A stretch of DNA of 59,940 nucleotides from a virus: IMG/VR virus record IMGVR_UViG_3300027908_000028, positions 1-59,940 of that record; one strand, 5' to 3'. Position numbers and translations under genes: made by a program. How positions within the stretch are numbered: the stretch's first letter is position 1; each line of letters starts with the position of its first letter. This document shows positions 24,302 through 33,239 of the stretch, in pieces. The notes under the pieces were generated by a model. That model had not been told where the DNA came from. It searched no databases and saw nothing but the letters and a program-made list of their open reading frames with translations.

Positions 24302-24718
24302 ATGATCTCCGAGAACGACAGAGCGCGCGCCCGTGGGCACATGGGGTATCTCCAAGTGCAACAGTCGGCGACCTTCCAACTCGGGATCCCCGCGGGTACG
24401 CAAACGCAGTTCACGATCGAGCTGGCGTTCACGAAGATCCTTCCGAGCGCGGAGAAGAAGTTCCGCGAACTACTTGATCGTCTCGACATGATCGAGGAAC
24501 AGATCGTCGGCGACACGGAGAACGTTGCTGTAGATAAGGTCGACGAGATTGAGCTTCGGAAGGACGAGTTTCGTCAGCTCATTCTTCGCTACCAACATTG
24601 GCAAGGAGCGTTGGCCAACCTCATGGGCATCGTCCCCAACCCCTTCGATCAGCGCCCCTGGCTTGGATCGGGTTGGAACGGCGGTGGCGGGGGAATCAAC
24701 GTCGGAGTTATTCACTAG
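24302..24718 (+). CDS. Unknown virion-region protein
   Basis: 138 residues. Starts with a strand region (ATFQLGIPAGTQTQFTIELAF), then a charged helical hairpin (FRELLDRLDMIEEQIVG ... EIELRKDEFRQLILRYQHW) and a Gly-rich C-terminus. Probably a head or connector accessory protein by position. Confidence 0.75.
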   Translation: MISENDRARARGHMGYLQVQQSATFQLGIPAGTQTQFTIELAFTKILPSAEKKFRELLDRLDMIEEQIVGDTENVAVDKVDEIELRKDEFRQLILRYQHWQGALANLMGIVPNPFDQRPWLGSGWNGGGGGINVGVIH

Positions 24719-24727
24719 GAGGTTCGC

Positions 24728-24991
24728 ATGCTCAGGATTCTCACACTCGTTTCGGTCGTCACCCTCTCGACTTGCAGTCAGCAAGAGGCGAAGTCGATCG
24801 ACAACGCCATCTTCACGGTCGAACAGGGCGCGTGCATCGCGCTCAACGTCGGTGTCTTCGGGGACACCAACGCGGTTCAAGAGCTGGATCAGCTCTGCAA
24901 CATCGCGCCGGCCCTCAACACGCAGGTGCAGAACATGATCAACAGCTTCGGAGCGCAGAAGGCTGCGAAGGAAGCGGCGGCAAAGAAGTAG
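24728..24991 (+). CDS. Small lipoprotein in the connector region
   Basis: 87 residues with AGGAGG upstream. The N-terminus MLRILTLVSVVTLSTC is a short signal peptide ending in a plausible lipobox (LSTC). The mature part is helical with two Cys and a Lys/Ala-rich tail. It could be an outer-membrane spanin-like protein, but no partner gene is evident, and its place among connector genes is odd. Confidence 0.7.
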   Translation: MLRILTLVSVVTLSTCSQQEAKSIDNAIFTVEQGACIALNVGVFGDTNAVQELDQLCNIAPALNTQVQNMINSFGAQKAAKEAAAKK

Positions 24992-25633
24992 ATGGCACGC
25001 ATTCGGGCGCTCTCACCGGAGCAAGCGAAGCGAACGCTTGCGAACAAGCTCGGTGGTCTTACCGATCGAGTTCGTCAGCTCGCTACGAACTTCGGTGTGC
25101 GCCCGTATCGTGTTTTCCTTCGGTGGACGCAGTGGACAGGTACCGAGCGTGGTGAGGGACAGGAAAACGTCATCCTCACCATCGAGATCTTGCCGACACC
25201 GCGACTCACTAATCTCGATTCTCTTTCCTTTTCCTTCTGGCACGCCGGTCAGATCCCCGTCGGCTCCGTGCGACTCGACAGGATCTCGGTTGCGTCGTTC
25301 ACATCGGACATCCTGTTGGGCAAGGCGTTCCCAAACACTGCCATCCTCGAGCGCTACAAGGAATGCGGGATGATTCCACCCGCTCCGCCGCTCGTCGCAC
25401 CACTCCCTGGAATGGATCCGCGTGAGCCACACATCCCCGAGCCCTACGAGTTCTTCTACGAGATCGTCGAAGACGGGCGGGGGGACAATCCCGCCAAGCG
25501 CGCCAAGTTTCGTCCGATGAATCAGCCAATGCGTCGCGCGGGCAAGGTCGACTGGACGATCATGCTCGAACGCGTGAGCCAAGACAGGACGCGAGACGAC
25601 GAGAGTGCCATCGGGACGGGATTGGAAGGTTGA
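24992..25633 (+). CDS. Probable head-tail connector protein
   Basis: 213 residues; ATG directly follows the previous stop. Basic N-terminal helix (RIRALSPEQAKRTLANKLGGLTDRVRQ) and then beta-rich sequence (ENVILTIEILPTPRL). Position between capsid and tail genes suggests head completion or neck. No family is recognised with confidence. Confidence 0.7.
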   Translation: MARIRALSPEQAKRTLANKLGGLTDRVRQLATNFGVRPYRVFLRWTQWTGTERGEGQENVILTIEILPTPRLTNLDSLSFSFWHAGQIPVGSVRLDRISVASFTSDILLGKAFPNTAILERYKECGMIPPAPPLVAPLPGMDPREPHIPEPYEFFYEIVEDGRGDNPAKRAKFRPMNQPMRRAGKVDWTIMLERVSQDRTRDDESAIGTGLEG

Positions 25634-25636
25634 CCC

Positions 25637-26194
25637 ATGCCGGTCTCTTTCACCATTCCCGGCGAGATTCCTTCGTTCAATGCGTGGCTCGACAAGGGCA
25701 TCAAGGAAGGCATGCGTAAGGGCGCTCTTTCTGCCGCTCAGCGCATCGTCGAGATCATCACGACGGAGATCATCCCGGATCAGAACCCCCCGCCTGTCTT
25801 CATGCGGGCATACGCGGCAGGTTGGCATGCAGAGCCGACGGCGGAGGGTGCGGACATCGTCAACTCTGTTCCGTACGCCTCGATCATCGAGTACGGCGCG
25901 CGGGGAGAGAACATCAAGATCGGACGCGCGATGATCGACGCGATCGCTCAGTGGGTTCTTCGCAAAGGCCTCGTCGGCAAGCCGGGAAAGTCAGGATCGG
26001 ATGCCCGTCAGCGACAAGACACCCAAGCGCGTGCCATCGCATGGGCCATCGCTGTCCACATGAAGAAGGTCGGTATCTTCAATCGCGACGGCAAGAAGGG
26101 CCTCCGCATTGGAGAGAAGGCGCTCGACAAGGGACGAGCCGTGGTCGGGGAAGAGATCGCACGTGAGCTGATGAACGCACTGGGGTCGCGATGA
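25637..26194 (+). CDS. HK97 gp10-like tail/neck completion protein
   Basis: 185 residues. The segment YAAGWHAEPTAEGADIVNSVPYASIIEYGARG resembles the conserved NSVPYAxxxExG core of HK97 gp10-like neck proteins, followed by basic helices. Members sit at the head-tail joint. Overlaps the next ATG by 4 nt. Confidence 0.7.
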   Translation: MPVSFTIPGEIPSFNAWLDKGIKEGMRKGALSAAQRIVEIITTEIIPDQNPPPVFMRAYAAGWHAEPTAEGADIVNSVPYASIIEYGARGENIKIGRAMIDAIAQWVLRKGLVGKPGKSGSDARQRQDTQARAIAWAIAVHMKKVGIFNRDGKKGLRIGEKALDKGRAVVGEEIARELMNALGSR

Positions 26195-27009
26195 GTAGCG
26201 GCATCATTCCGCAACAGCTCGTGCCCAATCTCCTCGGCACGCCGTGGGGACAAGTCTTTCCACCGAAGTCGGCGGCTCCCTTCCCTGCGCTCGATGGTCG
26301 TACGGCTGCACTCTACGTGCTCCGAGATTACGTCACTGCGTTGACGTTCTGGCGCTATGCGGGCCCGAGCGCTCCGCCGACTGCGTTCCAGATCAAGCCG
26401 GAAAACTTCTACGTCGAGTGGCCCGACTTCACGGCGGACATGGTGACTCCGAGTGTCGCTATCGTGCACTCCCGCGCAGACTACGACGTCATCGGGCTCG
26501 TCTCGTACATCGAGGAAGAGACGCAAGACGTCTACGCACCGAACACCGTTCTCCAGTGGCAAGCGGAGTACGTCGAGACCATCAACCTCGAGATCTGGAC
26601 TTCCAAGAAGTCCGAGCGGCGTGCGCTTCTTGCGGGCCTCGAGACGGCGTTCTCTCCAACAGAGCAAGCGAGCGGTCTTCGCTTCAAGATGCCGCTCTAC
26701 TACAACGAGCTTGTTGTCTTCACGCTGATGCGGCGAGAGATCATGGACGAGCCCGACGCGGCAAGAAACCGGCGACGTGCGCAGCTCGAGATGGAGATGC
26801 GCTTCAACATCGTGGCACTCGTCAACGTGGTCGATGCCAAGCCCGTCATCAAGGTCAACGTGGATGTTGATCTCGACACCAACATCCCAGTCAATCTCGA
26901 TGTACCGGGGGCTCGCTTGGGTCCCGATCTCCAAGGAAAGTACAACTTCGATCGGGCGATGCAGCCTTCCGGCACACGCCCCAATCCCGCCTTCGATCCC
27001 ACTCCCTAG
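26191..27009 (+). CDS. Probable tail terminator / neck protein
   Basis: 272 residues. Contains VTPSVAIVHSRADYDVIGL, a VETINLEIWTSKKSERRALLAGLETAFS segment and MRFNIVALVNVVDAKP, reminiscent of phage proteins just upstream of the sheath that cap the tail. Assignment rests mainly on position and the alternating strand-helix layout. C-terminus is Pro-rich. Confidence 0.65.
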   Translation: MSSGIIPQQLVPNLLGTPWGQVFPPKSAAPFPALDGRTAALYVLRDYVTALTFWRYAGPSAPPTAFQIKPENFYVEWPDFTADMVTPSVAIVHSRADYDVIGLVSYIEEETQDVYAPNTVLQWQAEYVETINLEIWTSKKSERRALLAGLETAFSPTEQASGLRFKMPLYYNELVVFTLMRREIMDEPDAARNRRRAQLEMEMRFNIVALVNVVDAKPVIKVNVDVDLDTNIPVNLDVPGARLGPDLQGKYNFDRAMQPSGTRPNPAFDPTP

Positions 27010-27080
27010 GAAAGGGCTCGTAAAGTCGGGCCCTATCTGACAGAATCTTCGCAGATCCACCCTCCCCGTAGGAGCGACTC

Positions 27081-29663
27081 ATGGCATCCGTATTCGTAAG
27101 GCGGTTCCTCTTCGATCCCGGGAACAATGTTCTTTTGAACATTGAGAGCGTCAACATCCTGGATCTGACACCGCCGGGATCGATCGCTGGAATCGGAACC
27201 GGAACGGTGCTGATCGTCGGCGAGTTCGAGAACGGACCCTTCAACACGCCAACAGAGGTCAACGGCGCGAGCGACTTGTCCCAGAACTGGGGACTGCTCG
27301 GGTACACCTACGGCGGGGTGCAGGGCTTCAACCCTTGCGCGGCTTCGAGATATGCGGACAACACGCTCGCCGCGGAGAACTGGAACGGCAATGCGTTCGT
27401 TCAGCTGAACGGCAAGCAGTTCGCTCAGCTCGTCGTCTGTCGGGTCAATACCTCCGTGGGTGCGGTGACTCTCACGTCGCGGGCCTTCATCACGGGTAAT
27501 GCCGCATTCCGTTACTTCCTTGCCCCCGGAGATGTGCTCGGGCTCGACGTCGGAGCGGGACCGCAAACAGCGACCTTCACGGCGACCGCTGCAACCGTGA
27601 CCAGCGTCAGCGCAACCTACGCCATGTCGGCGGGGCAGACCGTGACCCTCGGCTACGATGGGGCTCCCAACTTCACGGTCACTTTCCTCGCGAGCGATAC
27701 AACGCAAGCCGCGGTCATCGCGCGGATCAATCAGTACGCTGGATTCACTTTCGCTGCGACGGCGACGGGACAGTTCTCCCTGACCGGCATTCAGCAAGGC
27801 AATCAGGGACAGGTGCGCGTCGTCTCGTCGTCTTCGGGTGGAGTTCTCACGGCACTTGGGCTCACGGTGGGAACGACATTCGGCACGGGCAACGTCGCCA
27901 ACATCCAAGCGGTTACCGAGGCGGAGATTCAGACAGTCGTCCAGGCTGCGGTTTCGAACACGGCCGTCGAGATCGATCCGAACGGCGCGCTCCGGATCTC
28001 CAAGACGACGGCGCTCGCGCAGGACTACGTCTACGTCACGTCAGCGACGACATCGAACGTGCAGACGTCGATGGGATTCGTCCCTGGACAGCAAGGCTCG
28101 AACCTCGGAGTGGGCTTCGTTCTGACGTCCACCGAGACGTACCCGCTCACCAACACGGGAACGATCACCCTCGCGGTCGACGACAACTTCGGTGCGCAGG
28201 GCGTCAACGGCGGAGTTCCTTTCGTTGTCACCATCACGGCGAGCATGGCACTCGCTGCCCTCGTCTCGGCGATCAACACGGCGGCGGGAACTACTGTCGC
28301 ATTCGCAGACTCGACAGGTGGCTTCTCGCTTGTCGGTAAGACCCCCGGCGGACGGATCAACGTTGTCGGCGCGAGCGCGGCCAACGTGCTTTCGCAGATG
28401 GGACTCGCGGTCGGTATCTACAACGGGTCCGGCCTGCCCATCGGGCTCATTCCCGCGGGTACCATCGTTCAGGACGCGTCCGCCGCACACGTCTTCGTGA
28501 CGATGCAGGACGTATCCTTCTCGACTACGGGTGTCACTGTCGGTGGTCTCGTCGCTCCGACGATGGGCCCGTGGTCCGTTCCCATTCGCCACGCGCTCGA
28601 CAACACCCTCGGACTCGGAGCGACGGCGGGAGCCATCGTGGTCCTTCCGAATCCGGTGCTGAGCTACTCCTTGTCGGTCATCAATCCTCAGGTGATCACC
28701 GCAGCACTCTCCGACTCGCAGATCGACGCGCAGTACATCAACGCGCTCAACTCGACGCTCGACATCAACACGGTCGCCAAGACCGTGAACATTCTCTACA
28801 GCGCGCGGCAGTCGAACACGGTTCGCAAGGGTGTGAAGGCGAATGCGCTCAATGCGAGTTCGAACGGGTGCTACGGGCGGGTCGCGGTCATCCGCACGCC
28901 TCTCGGTACGAACAAGAACGTCGCCATGTCGTCCACCGCAGAGCCCGGAGTGGGCGCGTACCGCGATCAGCGCGTCATCTACTGCTGGCCTCAGGGCAAC
29001 ACCTTCGTTCCCATCATCGGTCAGCGGGGGACGGCGGGTGGTCTCGGCTACACGTACAACGGCAACGTGGACGTGGGCGCCGATGGCTTCATGGCCTCGA
29101 TCCTCAGCCAGCTCCCACCCGAGGAGAACCCCGGTCAGGAGACGCCGTTCACCACGGCACTCAACTCACTCGAGTCGAGTCCCAACGCAGCGGGACTGCA
29201 GATCACCGACTACATCAACCTGAAGGCGGCGGGCATCGCTGCCCTCCGGATGGACTCGGGGACGGCGATCTTTCAGTCAGGAGTCACCAGCGTCGATCCG
29301 AACGTCTACCCCTCACTCGTTCGGATCTCGCGTCGGCGCATGGCGGACTTCATTCAGGACAGCCTCGCGCAGCTGGCGAGCGGCTTCGGGAAGAAGCTGT
29401 CTACGAACGCACGCCGTGCGGGGCTCACTTCGGAGATCCGGGCGTTCATGGAACAGCTCTTGAACAAGGGCAATCCGAACGGTCAGCGCATTGCCGGCTA
29501 CACGGTCGACGGTGTCACGGGCAACACGCCGGACACTCTCTCGCTCGGTATCTTCCGGATCATCGTCAACGTCCAAACACTTCCGTCGCTCGACTCGATT
29601 GTTCTTCAGACGACGATCGGCGAGCAAGTCCAAGTGCAAGAGGTCTTTCCCCAGGCGGCGTAG
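27081..29663 (+). CDS. Tail sheath protein with two inserted flagellin-hook-IN-like domains
   Basis: 860 residues, longer than most sheaths (roughly 400-700). The N-terminus has PPGSIAGIGTGTVLIVGEFENGP and the C-terminus DPNVYPSLVRISRRRMADFIQDSL with TLPSLDSIVLQTTIGEQ, both typical of contractile sheaths. Two similar units, around residues 185-270 (AVIARINQYAGFTF ... LTALGLTVG) and 360-455 (ALVSAINTAAGTTV ... LSQMGLAVG), look like flagellin-hook IN motifs and probably decorate the sheath surface. The sheath surrounds the tube and contracts on adsorption. Confidence 0.85.
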   Translation: MASVFVRRFLFDPGNNVLLNIESVNILDLTPPGSIAGIGTGTVLIVGEFENGPFNTPTEVNGASDLSQNWGLLGYTYGGVQGFNPCAASRYADNTLAAENWNGNAFVQLNGKQFAQLVVCRVNTSVGAVTLTSRAFITGNAAFRYFLAPGDVLGLDVGAGPQTATFTATAATVTSVSATYAMSAGQTVTLGYDGAPNFTVTFLASDTTQAAVIARINQYAGFTFAATATGQFSLTGIQQGNQGQVRVVSSSSGGVLTALGLTVGTTFGTGNVANIQAVTEAEIQTVVQAAVSNTAVEIDPNGALRISKTTALAQDYVYVTSATTSNVQTSMGFVPGQQGSNLGVGFVLTSTETYPLTNTGTITLAVDDNFGAQGVNGGVPFVVTITASMALAALVSAINTAAGTTVAFADSTGGFSLVGKTPGGRINVVGASAANVLSQMGLAVGIYNGSGLPIGLIPAGTIVQDASAAHVFVTMQDVSFSTTGVTVGGLVAPTMGPWSVPIRHALDNTLGLGATAGAIVVLPNPVLSYSLSVINPQVITAALSDSQIDAQYINALNSTLDINTVAKTVNILYSARQSNTVRKGVKANALNASSNGCYGRVAVIRTPLGTNKNVAMSSTAEPGVGAYRDQRVIYCWPQGNTFVPIIGQRGTAGGLGYTYNGNVDVGADGFMASILSQLPPEENPGQETPFTTALNSLESSPNAAGLQITDYINLKAAGIAALRMDSGTAIFQSGVTSVDPNVYPSLVRISRRRMADFIQDSLAQLASGFGKKLSTNARRAGLTSEIRAFMEQLLNKGNPNGQRIAGYTVDGVTGNTPDTLSLGIFRIIVNVQTLPSLDSIVLQTTIGEQVQVQEVFPQAA

Positions 29664-29689
29664 TTTCGCCCTGAACAGGAGGATTCAAC

Positions 29690-30142
29690 GTGCCCGCGGT
29701 AAAGAACCCCAGTCAGCGCATCAAAGGTCAGGAAGTCGCCATCCTCATCACACAGGACGGCGCTCTTCAAGACACCCTCGTCGACATCCAGAACTTCAAC
29801 CTGGAATCGCAATTCGAGATCAAGTCGCAGGGCTATCTCGGAGAGAAGACCAACCGGAAGGACTTCATCTACAACGGATGCAAGTTCGACATGGAGCTTC
29901 ACCTGCATAAGCAGGACTGGTTCAACTTCCAGCAGTCGCTCAAGGACAAGGCGCAGCGCACCAACCCGGACTCTCAGTTCAACATCACGGGGGTGTTCTC
30001 GTTTCCCAACGGCGATACTCCGACCGTGCTCATTCCGGATGCATCGTTCGGATCCAACCCGACATCGATCTCTAGTCGTGGCGACTACGTGAAGGTCAAG
30101 CTCGAAGGCGAAGCGGACGACTTCACGGCGACCACCAGCTAG
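29690..30142 (+). CDS. Tail tube protein
   Basis: 150 residues from GTG 29690, with AGGAGG 8 nt upstream. The KNPSQRIKGQEVAILITQDGALQDTLVDIQNFNLESQFEI start and later KVKLEGEADDFT are like short tube proteins of myoviruses encoded directly after the sheath. It would polymerise on the tape measure into the inner tube. Confidence 0.8.
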   Translation: MPAVKNPSQRIKGQEVAILITQDGALQDTLVDIQNFNLESQFEIKSQGYLGEKTNRKDFIYNGCKFDMELHLHKQDWFNFQQSLKDKAQRTNPDSQFNITGVFSFPNGDTPTVLIPDASFGSNPTSISSRGDYVKVKLEGEADDFTATTS

Positions 30143-30156
30143 CCCAAAGACCCACC

Positions 30157-30175
30157 GGAGGCGCACATGCAGTAG
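30157..30175 (+). promoter_or_regulatory. Two-codon minicistron with strong RBS
   Basis: GGAGGCGCAC (30157-30166) is followed at once by ATG CAG TAG (30167-30175), a Met-Gln mini-ORF whose stop abuts palindrome copy 5. The RBS core is identical to the one used by the real gene at 30333, suggesting either a regulatory leader or the scar of a lost gene. Confidence 0.6.
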
Positions 30176-30197
30176 GACCGAAAGTCAACTTTCGGTC
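30176..30197. repeat. 22-bp palindrome, copy 5 (one central mismatch)
   Basis: Differs at the centre (GTCAAC instead of GTCGAC). It begins with the G following the minicistron stop TAG. Confidence 0.9.
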
Positions 30198-30280
30198 GTA
30201 TGAGCTTCCGGCTCGACGCTTTACCGAGTACCTCCCACTCCGTTGTTCGGTCGACGGAGTGAACATGACTCGGGGTGGTT

Positions 30281-30326
30281 GTGCGCCTCCTGCGTTGGGT
30301 CGGAAGCTCTCTCAACGGAGGCGCAC
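30281..30326 (+). promoter_or_regulatory. RBS-sequestering hairpin of the tail chaperone gene
   Basis: GTGCGCCTCC (30281-30290) and GGAGGCGCAC (30317-30326) are exact complements; GTTG (30294-30297) and CAAC (30313-30316) extend the stem. This buries the Shine-Dalgarno of ATG 30333. The same GTGCGCCTCC could instead pair with the identical copy at 30157-30166, giving two exclusive structures. Confidence 0.65.
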
Positions 30327-30332
30327 AAGCCC

Positions 30333-30938
30333 ATGGACAACGAAGAAGCAAAGGTAGATACGAAGCCGCGAACGATCGACGAAGCGTTCGCCGTCATGAG
30401 CGACATCGAAGCGAAGGCGCTCGAAGACGACACCTTCACGCAGGCCGAGGAACTCGGCGCCCCTCCCAAGAAAGAGGATGGCGAGAAGAAGCCCAGTCCT
30501 CTCGAGGAAGTCGGATCGAAGCCCATCCCTGACTTCGTGACCTTCCCTTCCGGTTTCCGTGTGCCGCCGGGAAAGGAAGTCATCGTCATGGTCTTTCGGG
30601 CCAAGTGGACCGACAGGCCGGAGCGAGGTGATCGCTGGTGTCTTCTCTGGTCCCTCTCGGATGCAGACGAAAAGCTCGCTCTCAAGAGGACGCGCGGAGA
30701 ATCCGCTCGATCCATCGGGGAGCTGGCCAAGCAATCGATCCGCCTCATCGATGGCAAGCGCGCGGATTGGACGAAGACGCTCGCAGAGGGCTATGACGTC
30801 GATCGTTTCTGGGACGAGATCGGCGCCAAGTGCCGTCAGCGCGTGGTCGATTTCTACCTCAAGATGCACTCGCTCAAGGCGGAAGAGCTGACGGATTTTT
30901 TCGAGAATTGTCTCTTCGTCAGGAAAGCGGGTGGGTAG
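30333..30938 (+). CDS. Tail assembly chaperone (gpG-like)
   Basis: 201 residues from ATG 30333; the frame extends to 30243 but the GGAGGCGCAC leader decides the start. A charged, Lys/Glu-rich N-terminus precedes a folded part with FVTFPSGFRVPPGKEVIVMVFRAKW and a helical C-terminus ending FFENCLFVRKAGG. It lies between tube and tape measure. Near the end is a TTTTTTC slippery site where a share of ribosomes should shift -1 to make the longer product. Confidence 0.8.
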   Translation: MDNEEAKVDTKPRTIDEAFAVMSDIEAKALEDDTFTQAEELGAPPKKEDGEKKPSPLEEVGSKPIPDFVTFPSGFRVPPGKEVIVMVFRAKWTDRPERGDRWCLLWSLSDADEKLALKRTRGESARSIGELAKQSIRLIDGKRADWTKTLAEGYDVDRFWDEIGAKCRQRVVDFYLKMHSLKAEELTDFFENCLFVRKAGG

Positions 30939-31225
30939 AAGAGGCGTGGCAGACCCCGGATCCGGATCTCGTCGATGACTCGCTCGCAATCCTCGCCGTT
31001 CGAGATGGCTCCGCGGCAGACGTCGTGTGGCATCACATCATCGACATCGATCCGGAAGAGAAGCTCCTCGACACGGCGCGAATGAAGATGGCGCTTGCGC
31101 GTTACGGGCGACAGAGCCTTCTTCAGTGGGACGACGTCCCCGTCAGCGAGATCCGATTCTGGTATGATCGCTTGAAGGAGCTGTTCGAGAACGAGAGATC
31201 CCCAGAAGCCATAAGCGAAGACTGA
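30333..31225 (+). CDS. Tail assembly chaperone, -1 frameshift product (gpGT-like)
   Basis: Translation shifts -1 on T TTT TTC (30896-30902; codons GAT TTT TTC, then CGA GAA in the new frame), joining the 30333 frame to the open frame that ends at 31225. The fusion is about 297 residues. The added part contains DLVDDSLAILAVRDG and a helical C-terminus ending SPEAISED. In lambda and many tailed phages the G/GT ratio set this way controls tape-measure packing. No independent start with a ribosome-binding site exists for the second frame. Confidence 0.8.
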
Positions 31226-31235
31226 GAAACCTCCC

Positions 31236-33239
31236 GTGGCCGAAGAACAACAGCAATCCGCTGAACTCCGACTGAAGCTCGTCATCGACGATCAGACGTC
31301 GGAGACCGTGAATCGGCTGCGGGAGAATCTCGGAGGAGTCGAAGAGCACACCCACGCCATCGCGGGAGGCACCCATGAGATCGCGATGGGTGTCTTTGAG
31401 GGCAATGCCTACTGGGAGGCGATGAAGGTCACGATCGAAGGGATCGAGGAAGGCGTCAAAGCCGTCTTCGAAGTCGCCGAAGATCTGACGAAAGAAGCTG
31501 TCCACGCAGCCGACGAAGCGTCGCGGCAACAGCGTGGCATGACGGGCATGCTCCACCTGATGGATCAGGGGCAGCACTCGATGCAAGCCGTCGCCGACTA
31601 CGCGGGTGAGGTTCGTGAGGAACTCGAGAAGGGAGGACTCGCAGCGGGTGTCTCTACGCAGACGATGACGGAGATGTTTTCGACCATCGTTGAGCGTGGG
31701 CACATGTCGAGCGAGGCTGCGAAAGAGCTGACCCTTCAGATGGCGGAGGTCGGCAAGATCACACGTGGAGGAACGCAAGGTCTCGCCGAGGGCTTCGCGA
31801 TGATGGAGCTGGGGATCGTGCGCGCGCGCAATCCGCTCGTACAGCTCATCGCAACGACGGGCATCCTTCACGGCAATGCGAAGGCGGTTGCTGCGCAGCT
31901 CCAGAAGATGACGCCTGAAGATCAGATGAAGAAGGCGGAAGAAGCTGTCCGCCGGCAAGCCGAGTCGCTCAAGTCGGGCGGTGGTGTGAAGCTCACGATG
32001 GGTGAGTACAGGACGAGCTTCGAGGGGTATCGAGAGATGCTCTTCGAGGCCATCGGCAAGCCGATCAACAACACCCTTCTTCCGATGCTCGGGCGCGTGC
32101 AGGCGTGGCTCGCGGAGCACGCAGAGCAGATCAAGGAGTTCGGTCAGCATGTCGGCGAGAAGGTCGCGGAGTGGATCAACAAGATCGCTCCTCTCCTTGA
32201 GCACGCGTTCGACTTCCTCTACTCGCACACCGACGACATGATGAACGCGCTCGAGAAGGGTGCCACGGCTCTCTACAACGCCGTCGAGTACATCGTCGCA
32301 CACAAGGATCTCATCCTGGCTATCGGTGCCGCGGCAGGCATCGGAAAGGGGGCCGGGGCGCTCGCTGGCGCCCTTCCTGGCATGGGGTCCGCCCTAGGCA
32401 GGGGGGTAGGGGCGGTCGGCGGTGTGGGCTCTGCTGTGGGCCTTGGCGTGGGCGCAGCGGCAAACGCCGTGATCTGGGAGCAAGCGGCGGCACAAGCCCA
32501 TGCCCTCGAGAAGGAGTCCGGTCTTTCGTTCATCGATTCCGTCGGTCACATGCTCGGCGGTATCGTTGGCGCAACGGACGACTTCACAACGGCGAGCAAC
32601 AAGATCCAGAACTTCAACGCGATCATGGAGCGCATGCACGATCCGACGGTCAAGACGTCGGCGGAGATGAAGAGACTTCAGGCGCAGATGATCGCGATGT
32701 CGGACTCCATCGCGCAAGGCGGTGCGTCGGCGGAGATGATGGCGATGATGGAGCATGAGAAGCAACTTGCTCAATCACGCATCGATGCCGCTTCTCAGCT
32801 CGAGGCCTTCACCAAGTCGCTCGAGATGGCAGCAGTCGCGTCATACGACTCGGACTTCGCTGGTCCGCAGATGACCCTCGCGGAGAGATTCGGCGACGTC
32901 TACAAACAGATGGCGGGGACCAATGCAGCGGCGGCCGACGACGCGGCGAAGAAGATCCTCGAAGGCAATGTCGCTCTAGTCGAAGCGCTCGCGGGTACGG
33001 GTGCGGACGTTGGAGCCGCGCTCGAGGCGCTTCACAAGATGGTCAAGGGAGACAGTCTCGCCGGCATTGCGGGACGCGGCGGAGCAAACATCAACTTCAA
33101 TGGGGCATCGTTCCAGATCCATCAGGACTTCAAGGATCAAGATCCCGATCGCGTGATCGTCGCCTTCCGTCGCGATCTCATTCGGCATACCTTCGCGCGC
33201 GTGGACGCCAGAACGAACATGGGCTTCGGTGGGCTCTGA
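31236..33239 (+). CDS. Tape measure protein
   Basis: 667 residues from GTG 31236. Helical and Ala-rich throughout. N-terminal coiled coils (ETVNRLRENLGGVEEHTHAI) are followed by a region with TMTEMFSTIVERGHMSSEAAKELTLQMAEV and a Gly/Ala-rich hydrophobic zone (AIGAAAGIGKGAGALAGALPG ... AVGGVGSAVGLGVGAA) that may insert in a membrane at ejection. At roughly 1.5 Angstrom per residue it would set a tail of about 100 nm, short for a myovirus. Confidence 0.8.
   Translation: MAEEQQQSAELRLKLVIDDQTSETVNRLRENLGGVEEHTHAIAGGTHEIAMGVFEGNAYWEAMKVTIEGIEEGVKAVFEVAEDLTKEAVHAADEASRQQRGMTGMLHLMDQGQHSMQAVADYAGEVREELEKGGLAAGVSTQTMTEMFSTIVERGHMSSEAAKELTLQMAEVGKITRGGTQGLAEGFAMMELGIVRARNPLVQLIATTGILHGNAKAVAAQLQKMTPEDQMKKAEEAVRRQAESLKSGGGVKLTMGEYRTSFEGYREMLFEAIGKPINNTLLPMLGRVQAWLAEHAEQIKEFGQHVGEKVAEWINKIAPLLEHAFDFLYSHTDDMMNALEKGATALYNAVEYIVAHKDLILAIGAAAGIGKGAGALAGALPGMGSALGRGVGAVGGVGSAVGLGVGAAANAVIWEQAAAQAHALEKESGLSFIDSVGHMLGGIVGATDDFTTASNKIQNFNAIMERMHDPTVKTSAEMKRLQAQMIAMSDSIAQGGASAEMMAMMEHEKQLAQSRIDAASQLEAFTKSLEMAAVASYDSDFAGPQMTLAERFGDVYKQMAGTNAAAADDAAKKILEGNVALVEALAGTGADVGAALEALHKMVKGDSLAGIAGRGGANINFNGASFQIHQDFKDQDPDRVIVAFRRDLIRHTFARVDARTNMGFGGL

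Noticed and set aside
28571-29674. Plus-strand frame of 367 codons within the sheath
   Set aside because: Arg/His/Gln-rich shadow of the sheath gene; high GC makes such frames common.
30830-30895. Independent start of the second chaperone frame
   Set aside because: No ribosome-binding site, and the part before the slippery site is shadow sequence; -1 frameshifting explains the frame.
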